Origin: Brevipalpus yothersi
Taxonomy: Eukaryota; Arthropoda; Arachnida; Trombidiformes; Tenuipalpidae
Assembly: GCA_003956705.1 (NCBI GenBank)
Contig: QZCP01000152.1
Location: 20,162 to 84,161, forward strand
Direction of reading: 5' to 3'
Length of the DNA: 64,000 nt
Made by a program: the position numbers and the translations under genes. Shown one piece after another: positions 57,392 to 64,000 of the stretch. The stretch's first letter is position 1; the number at the start of each line of letters is the position of its first letter. Below the pieces are notes generated by a model, which ran no database searches, was not told the DNA's origin, and saw only the letters and a list, made by a program, of their open reading frames with translations.

Positions 57392-58661
57392 CTAGCAAGT
57401 GTCAATGAAATTTAGAATAATTATCATTTCGATCAACAGGATAGAAATGAAAGATATAAAAAGAAAATTTACCTGAAAATTTCAACACACACCAATAAAT
57501 GGACACAAACAAAAGAGAATATCCGGAGGAATGTTCTGATATCATTTATCTCTCTCCAGGATGATTCTCCGAAAACTGTTGATGATTTTCATACATCAAT
57601 GATGCAATAGATCAATTTCTGTTCCTCTGAAAACAATTGAATAGTTGATTGATTGATTATTTTAAGAGCCAATGAAGAACTAAAACCAAATAAACGTTCA
57701 ACAGGAATTCGTTCTATCATGTCCATCTTCTACATGACATGAATTACAATGACAATCAATCTCAACTCAACAAGATGATATGATCACCAAAAACAATCAT
57801 CAATCGACACTATATTACACCTGTTAATCAAGATATATAAATCTTAAAATAAACAAACAATCAAAGATCACTGATTGAATACATGTAAACAAACTGATCT
57901 GTTTGTTGTTGAAAATGTTATTCATTTGATTGCGCGCGCTTTTCTCTTTTCTTTTATCGAGAATCGAAAAGAAAAGCGTTTTTCTGGTGGAAAAAAAACT
58001 TTTCGTTTTTTTCGCTTCAAACAGTTTTTTTTCACCTGATTAATCGAATCAAATCAATCAAATCAATCCAAAACATGGCTAAATTTCCTTTCTTCAGTGA
58101 AGGGAGAGAAAATTATCTGGAGAAAAATTTTGCAGATGACCATTTATAATCTAGACCGAACAAGAATTCGGAATAATAATTTGGTCCGCCAACCTATCAA
58201 TGGACTGAGTAGGAGGAATAAAAATATAAAAGGACGAGAAAGAAGAAAACGATGAATCCATAGGAATGTTTTGTCTTTTTCTGGAAGATTTTGATTTTGA
58301 ATTCATCTGGAATGAGATTGAAACATAGGTGGATAAATTGATGCTCTCTTCTATATTTCATTGATAAAATTAAAAGCAAAAACATTAATACTTTAGGAAT
58401 TAGAATTCGGTTAATTCTTAAAAAATTCAGTAAGGCGCTGGCCTGAATGAAGTTATAGATATTCAGCTAGGATAAATGAGAATTTGAGAGCTTTCTTAGA
58501 TGTAATCTTTCAGTTTTACTGACCAATGAGAAGGTGCTTATCAGTGAGAAAGGTGAAGCCTTACGATTTTGAACATTGAGAGGTGACAAGAGAAAGAAAG
58601 TACATGAATAGATGAAGGATAAAAAACTACGAAAAAATTGGTACAAATGTCATTCTCCATC
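57392..58661. other. Intergenic upstream of DGKE
   Basis: 1.3 kb. A possible 5' UTR exon junction lies just upstream of the DGKE start (acceptor-like sequence near 57396). The rest is AT-rich with no recognised gene. Confidence 0.45.
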
Positions 58662-60035
58662 TTAGGTCGTAGACTCCATTAAACTACCACTCGAAACTGA
58701 ATCACTTGAAACATTAAGCCTCTTTTTACGCTTCAAAGTTCGCATAACAGAGAAAGCAGTAAATTTCTTGCACGCTTTGGTCAGAGCCTTACAACGTTGG
58801 AGATCATGTTTTGATTTGGTTACTCGACTATTTTCACTCTTTTTGGTAGGACGAACTTTCTCAACATTCATTGAGTTCTTGAGCTGATTTCGGAATTTTT
58901 CCGATTCACGTTCGACAAGTTGCTTGATATCTTCATCAAATTTTGTACGTTGTGGAATCACGAATCCAGACTTCTGGTCGACTGGCTTCGCGCAAAGTTC
59001 TACCAATGATCCACCTTCTATGGATAATTTTTTCTTCTGAAAGAGAAAAAGTATTTGTTGATTATAAGCCTAATTTACTTCAATATTCAACTATTATGGT
59101 GAAGGAATAGTCGATTTACTAACATCAATTTTATTATTGTCCTTGCATAGATGACAAAATTGCTTTAGTCCATTGTAGAGATCAGCGATGTAAACCAAGA
59201 GAGCTCGACTTATGATGCTATGATCGAAGAACGAGAAAAAGTTTTTCTTATTATAGGCCTCTAATGAACTCTCAAGATGCTCTGTTGATGGCAATACTCA
59301 CTTAAGACGAGATAAGGTTGAAAGACAAACAATGAAGTGAGGTATCATGTGGCCCAATCTTAGCCAAAGCATACAATGACTAACTGAATAAGATGAGTAT
59401 TTGCAAATACTGTCAAGAATATCTGCTAGTTTTCTCAACTCCTCCATCACACGGACAATGTTCTCTCCTCTAGGAAGTCTCACAGAACAGTCAATTCGGA
59501 CGTACTTTTCACTGAGAAAAAATAAAGAGATGTTAAATAAGGATAAGAGCGAAAAAAATTCTTTCACATACTTGAAAAAATCAGAGCATTGACTCTCCAG
59601 TAGGAGAGGAATATTCATCGTGATGTAGGCCTGGATGGATCGATTGATCTGAGGAAAAAAATGATGAGTTTCGTTCAGAGATTGAAGCATAAATCAATCA
59701 ATTACCTTCATGAGCAAAGTACTGATTTTACTGCTCCTTAATCTGGTACTAATTTTGGCAAGATTTTTGCGAAAAATAGCAATCTCAGTGAGTAAGCAAT
59801 GATCCCTGGACAATGATAGGAGATTATTGAGATGTTCACGAATTGAATGATCCACAACTGGAATAAAAAGAGATACAGTGAACAAGAGCGAAAAAAAAAA
59901 TCAAACAAAGATCATCAAAACGTGTTCCTATTTTTATTCTCTCAAACAAAAAACTGACACATAACATCAGACGAACAATAACTTACCCAATTTTAGTGAA
60001 GATTTGGAAAATTCTTCCCAATTATAGAGATCCAT
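58662..60035 (-). CDS. Probable NEPRO-like nucleolar protein
   Basis: Six exons, 60035-59987, 59857-59706, 59648-59572, 59511-59302, 59217-59124 and 59036-58662, join in phase to 318 residues. The splice phases and acceptor pyrimidine tracts support the model. The N-terminal half is helical: LLTEIAIFRKNLAKISTRLR, VMEELRKLADILDSICKYSS and NIISRALLVYIADLYNGLKQ. The C-terminal half is basic (KKKLSIEGG, then RPTKKSENSRVTKSKHD). The order of helices and a central VSR/ISR-x-LVxY block suggest NEPRO (nucleolus and neural progenitor protein), which acts in rRNA processing. This is a weak, remembered match; the human protein is 567 aa, so ours would be much shorter. Residues 1-17 read MDLYNWEEFSKSSLKLG. 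Treat the name as tentative; the gene model is firmer. Confidence 0.55.
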
Positions 60036-60673
60036 ATCTCTCGAATGATAACACCACAATGATGATTCAATTCAATTCAAACAAATTAATTTCAATTAAT
60101 GTATCAAAAAGAGTAAATCAAAGGTACACTCTATAATATCAACAACAAAGAGCATAGATTATTTCTTTCTTTCAAAAGTATTCTTCTTTCCAAAAACACT
60201 TTTCCTTTTTCACCAAACTAACCACAAAAACAACAAACTCTCAACCAAGTATTGTTGAGATATCATTTGATGGTGATGATGATGATGAATATGGTGATTA
60301 ATGATTGCAAGAAATTAAATCAAATTGTGTGAGTGTGTAATGAAACCATAACAGTGATCATGATGATGGACACAAGTCAGAGAGCAAAAAAAAAATCATG
60401 CCTACTGTTGTCATGAGTAACCAAAACATGTGATTTTGCTTCTTCTTATTCAAAGAAGAACTCTCTCATTTGAAACACACACAATTCATTATGATTTAAA
60501 TGTATTGTTTAATGAAGTATAATGAAAAATTGAGTATGTTTACTTAATTTGTCTTTTTCTTCTTTCCCTCTATAAATGATACATCGTTATACATAATCCT
60601 AAGTGTGGGTAATGTATAGTATTTAAATGAATTTGTTAGCTGCAAGTTATTTGATCTATGAACTCGATACCAA
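60036..60673. promoter_or_regulatory. Divergent region between NEPRO-like and TMEM39 genes
   Basis: 638 bp separate the two start codons, read outward. Both promoters are expected. No particular element was identified. Confidence 0.4.
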
Positions 60674-62735
60674 ATGCCAACTCATCGACGGAACGCGTCA
60701 AAATTAATTCCCTCCAAGTGCCACACATTTAATGACGATGGGTAAGTGTGGTGATGGGTTGATTTATTTGATTTTCAAATGAGATATATGTGTGTGTATA
60801 TATTTACAATTTCTTGAGAGGGAGAGAAAGAGATACATTCTTTCATCAGCTTGATGGATAGATACATAGTGCATATTGTGCTGTATTGCGTTGTGTTAGT
60901 TTGATAAATATTTTTTTATCTCTTTCTGTCTCTCTCTCTCCCTTTTCTCTCAAATATACACACTTATGCACACACTTTTGATGGAATGTATAATAAATGT
61001 CTTGTCATTTGTTCATTCGAATAGGGATAATGGAAGTTGCCATGGAATGATTCCCCGGCATATTTCGTTAACGTTCCTTGAGAAAGAAAATCCAGTTGCT
61101 TATGAGGCTCATCTTCTACTGTTATTCATCACTTGTCTATGTGCTCAATACCTTAATCTTTATCGTACAGTTTTCGATTTCAGTAAATTAAATATGAATA
61201 TTCCAATTGTGAGTAGTAAACATTATTTGATGATAATATTTGATTGGTAGCATTTCTCCTTACTTATGCCTTACTTATTACTAATTTTGTCTTTTTTTTT
61301 CTCTTTCTATTTTAACTTTCTCTCTCTCTCAATCTATTACTTCAGAATTTTCATCTCATAGACTTCAATTCGGTTATTTTAAGCCTCGTTTTGGTGGCTA
61401 TCCCTCTGATGCAACACATATGTAACTCGGTAAGCATCGCCAAACTTTCACTTTCACTTTTACCATCAAAAGTTAATGTAAAGTTTTCATTCTCTTCCTA
61501 TTCTTCTCATTTGAAATGCTTTGAACAAAACTTTCTCTCTTACTAATCAATGTTTTCCGTTTTCCTTTTTTGATTTCTATCCTTTTTTTCACTCCCCTTA
61601 ATTAGGTTGCCTCATTGATGAGTTCCTCTTTTCGTGATTACTTTTTCTATCCGTCTTCCTTATTGATCCTATCATTTTGTTCAGTGATTTGTGCGCGATG
61701 TGCTTACTTTATTTATCTGAGTCAAGGACTTAATGGTTTACTTTGTATATCATATTCAAGCTTTATGTATCTTCTCATATATTTTCCAAATTTGATGCAA
61801 GCTTATGAATCCTCAAAACAAGCGAGCTTCCAAGAAAATGCAGGAAAATTTCTCAAAGCAATCGCAATGCCAAAGCGTTTCTCTGATGAACAACCCATAC
61901 ATACATGCTACTCAAATCCTAGTCTGGTTCGTGAAGAAATTTTGAGCCTAAAAAATCTTTTCAACGAAAGACTTAAATTCATTCTATTTAAATCAGTTTT
62001 GATCGCATACTATTCAACTTTTCTACCAATTTGTTTTGCTGGTCCAAGGCATGCTTATGATACCAATTTGACGGGACAATTTTGCGCTCTCACATGGATA
62101 AGCGCTTTTCTTCTGCTCACATCACATTTGTACTCTCCACACTTCTACGATGTTCTCCATAAATCTTCACTCCACTTGGGAAAATGGCAGAAGCTGGAAA
62201 CTCGAAACTCACTTCTACCCTGTACATCATGGGCTGAGAATGCTTCCTATCCTCAAGGAGTTGTAATTAAATATAGTAGAGAATATTTTAAAGCAGAAGG
62301 TATCACCAATTGTGCTGAGCCTACCAATCAAGCGCATCTAAGATATTATGTAAGTCACTTTTATTTCATATGGTTTTTTAACTCATTGCAATTGCCTTTC
62401 TCGTGGCTCTCATGAGTTTTATGCAGTTTTTCTTATCATGTACATTTTCAAGAAACTTTTCAGTAATCAATCGAATTTTTTCCTATCTACAGATTGTGTT
62501 TTCCAATCCTGTCGGTGGATTTGGTACTCTTCTAGGTCTTTTGATGGTTTTGGTATTTGTTCAATTGTTTTTACTGATCAGATCATCTGAATGGTATAAG
62601 TTGATTTCACTTACGATGTTAATTGTCATAAACTCATGGACAGTTTTTCGACTTATAAGAACGTATCATGTTCTTAAAGAAGTGTACAAAGTTGAATCTC
62701 AACTTCAAGACGATGGACGATCATCTCTTGATTAA
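60674..62735 (+). CDS. TMEM39A: TMEM39-family multi-pass ER membrane protein
   Basis: Five exons, 60674-60741, 61025-61208, 61346-61429, 61606-62349 and 62493-62735, join in phase to 440 residues (human TMEM39A 488). The first exon reads MPTHRRNASKLIPSKCH; the human protein also opens with MPxxRR. About eight membrane segments are seen. Conserved blocks are NFHLIDFNSVILS, HTCYSNPSLVREEILSLKNL, LFKSVLIAYYSTFLPICF, LHKSSLHLGKWQKLE, WAENASYPQGVVIKYSR and SSEWYKLISLTMLIVINSW. TMEM39A controls ER-to-Golgi trafficking of SAC1 and so autophagy; nematode and fly homologues support collagen secretion. The single gene stands for both vertebrate TMEM39A and B. Confidence 0.94.
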
Positions 62736-64000
62736 AGCTGTTATATTCATGATTAGTTTTCCTACTTTGATCTTCATATTGTCGACTCCATTCTGAAGTT
62801 TATCACTGAATAGGTCGAAAACTCTTTGTTAAAAATGCTCATGTTCATCATTGCAAAGCTGTTTCTAAGTGAGGATCAACACAGCTTCGATTTTCGAAAA
62901 GTTCTTGAATTTGAGACTTTCATTCTCTAAGTAATCGGAAATATTATTGCTCATTCGAATTCTCTTCATTGGGCTACGGCTTTAGCTTAAGTAATAATTT
63001 TTGCCTGCTATTTAAGACAGTCTGCTTGTTAACGATCCCTTTTGATGCATCAAAAACTCAAGAATAATAGTTATTCACCCTGCTTATTAGAGACCTTTAT
63101 CATTCTGAAAGTCTTTCATTTTGAAAAATTATCTCAAATTATTTACAAATCAACTCTCACTTCCCATTTTTCTACGCCATACTTTGCCGAAATATTCGAA
63201 AATCTTCTAAATCTTCTAAATCTACTTCTAATCAGTAGAACAAACTCCTCAATCTTCCACGAATTCACCTGAATATCACAAAATTTTGATTAAGAGGTTT
63301 GGAACTCACAGCATTCCAAATGTTGAATCTTTAATCAGCTTGAGGTGAGTTAATAGATGACTTCGAAATACAGTCAAATTAGTGGTCCTCCAAGAGAACA
63401 TCCCACCTCGAAATCATTCCTCAAATGATTGTCAGTTTTTTAGGCTCCACGGAAGTGGTCAAGCTTGCTGATGGCATAATCCATCTCTCCAATAGGAGAA
63501 ACTCAAAAATATGACCACTAATCCTAATCTCAACCTATCGTCAAATGTTTTTCTTTTTTTGCTCTCTCTCCATTCCATTGAGCGTTCATATATTCTTTCC
63601 TCAGCATTGAAATCGTAGGACATGAGAAAAATATTTATATATAATAATAATCAAACGATCCAAAACCGTTCAGTGAGATTTATTGTTATGATGTTACAGA
63701 GATGAATTGTCTTTCTTTCTCTATTCTCATTACGTTCTAATGATAAGAGTGAAAAAAATGATGTATTTTGGCATCTGTAGAATGCTGTTGATAAAGATGA
63801 AATGCTCGGTGATCCCTTGGAAGAGGATATAAAATTTTCATCTTCCCAATTTAGCGTCTTCTTACACCAAAATTGCCGTAAGGAAGTGCCAAGCCTGTAA
63901 GATGGAAATAGGAAGAAGAAAAAGTTTCCAACAAACGAAAGAATCAATTCTCTCAATTTCTCAATTTCAATAATTAAGAATACACATAAAAATTCAGATG
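62736..64000. other. 3' flank of TMEM39, mostly unannotated
   Basis: 1.3 kb of AT-rich sequence. No clear gene was recognised apart from a possible terminal exon near 63850-63900 on the minus strand. Confidence 0.5.
63850..63898 (-). CDS. Possible terminal exon of a gene entering from the right, doubtful
   Basis: On the minus strand an acceptor-like cttacag is followed by a short frame reading GLALPYGNFGVRRR and then a stop. This could be the last exon of a gene that begins beyond the window. The evidence is a splice-site look-alike only. Confidence 0.15.

Noticed and set aside
59218..59301. A longer reading (MPSTEHLESSLEAYNKKN...) upstream of the fifth exon of the NEPRO-like gene
   Set aside because: It would need an intron of about 33 nt; the acceptor after TTTTTCTCGTTCTTCGATCATAG restores frame with an ordinary 84-nt intron.

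Overview
The window is eukaryotic nuclear DNA, AT-rich and compact. Genes are split by short introns (mostly about 60-120 bp, GT..AG) and flanked by (GA)n/(TC)n microsatellites. An arthropod is indicated by a three-domain chitin-binding cuticle protein (CPAP3/obstructor type), a TULIP/JHBP-like secreted domain and an insect-type GMC oxidoreductase. Small introns, simple repeats and closely packed genes would suit a small-genome arachnid such as an acariform mite, but that placement is an inference. I see no plasmid, prophage, transposon or CRISPR array.

Layout. 0-8 kb: ANKRD49-like ankyrin protein (-), a cysteine form of selenoprotein T (+), and a four-exon minus-strand gene that appears to join a TULIP/JHBP-like lipid-binding domain to a complete alkaline phosphatase, with a furin-like RQKR site between them. 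11-14 kb: ADPRM-type metallophosphatase (-). 16-20.4 kb: CPAP3 peritrophin-like protein (-). 21-28 kb: METTL16 (-), GMC oxidoreductase (+), SmD1 (-), SCO1 (-). 28.5 kb: tRNA-Trp(CCA). 29-36 kb: MED4 (-), CLUAP1/IFT38 (-), RANBP9/10 (+). 36.6-38.3 kb: Derlin (-) and a complete 7SL SRP RNA (+). 39-46 kb: UBE2Q-type E2 (-), a gene with many frame breaks and a C-terminal RRM-like segment (-), STRAP (-). 46.9-57.4 kb: ENPP6-like phosphodiesterase (-), ankyrin/SOCS-box protein (+), NMD3 (-), DGK-epsilon (-). 58.6-62.7 kb: a possible NEPRO homologue (-) and TMEM39 (+). The rest is intergenic.

Most genes are conserved housekeeping genes: mRNA splicing and modification (SmD1, METTL16), transcription (MED4), ribosome export (NMD3), ER targeting and quality control (SRP RNA, Derlin, SELENOT, TMEM39), mitochondrial copper delivery (SCO1), cilia (CLUAP1), lipid signalling (DGKE, ENPP6-like) and ubiquitin (UBE2Q, ASB-like, RANBP9). 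They do not form an operon or one pathway. The observations most worth following are the TULIP-alkaline phosphatase fusion, the locally concentrated frame breaks in the RRM gene, and the Sec-to-Cys change in SELENOT. Exon joins were worked out by hand from splice sites, reading phase and remembered family sequences; no database search was run.
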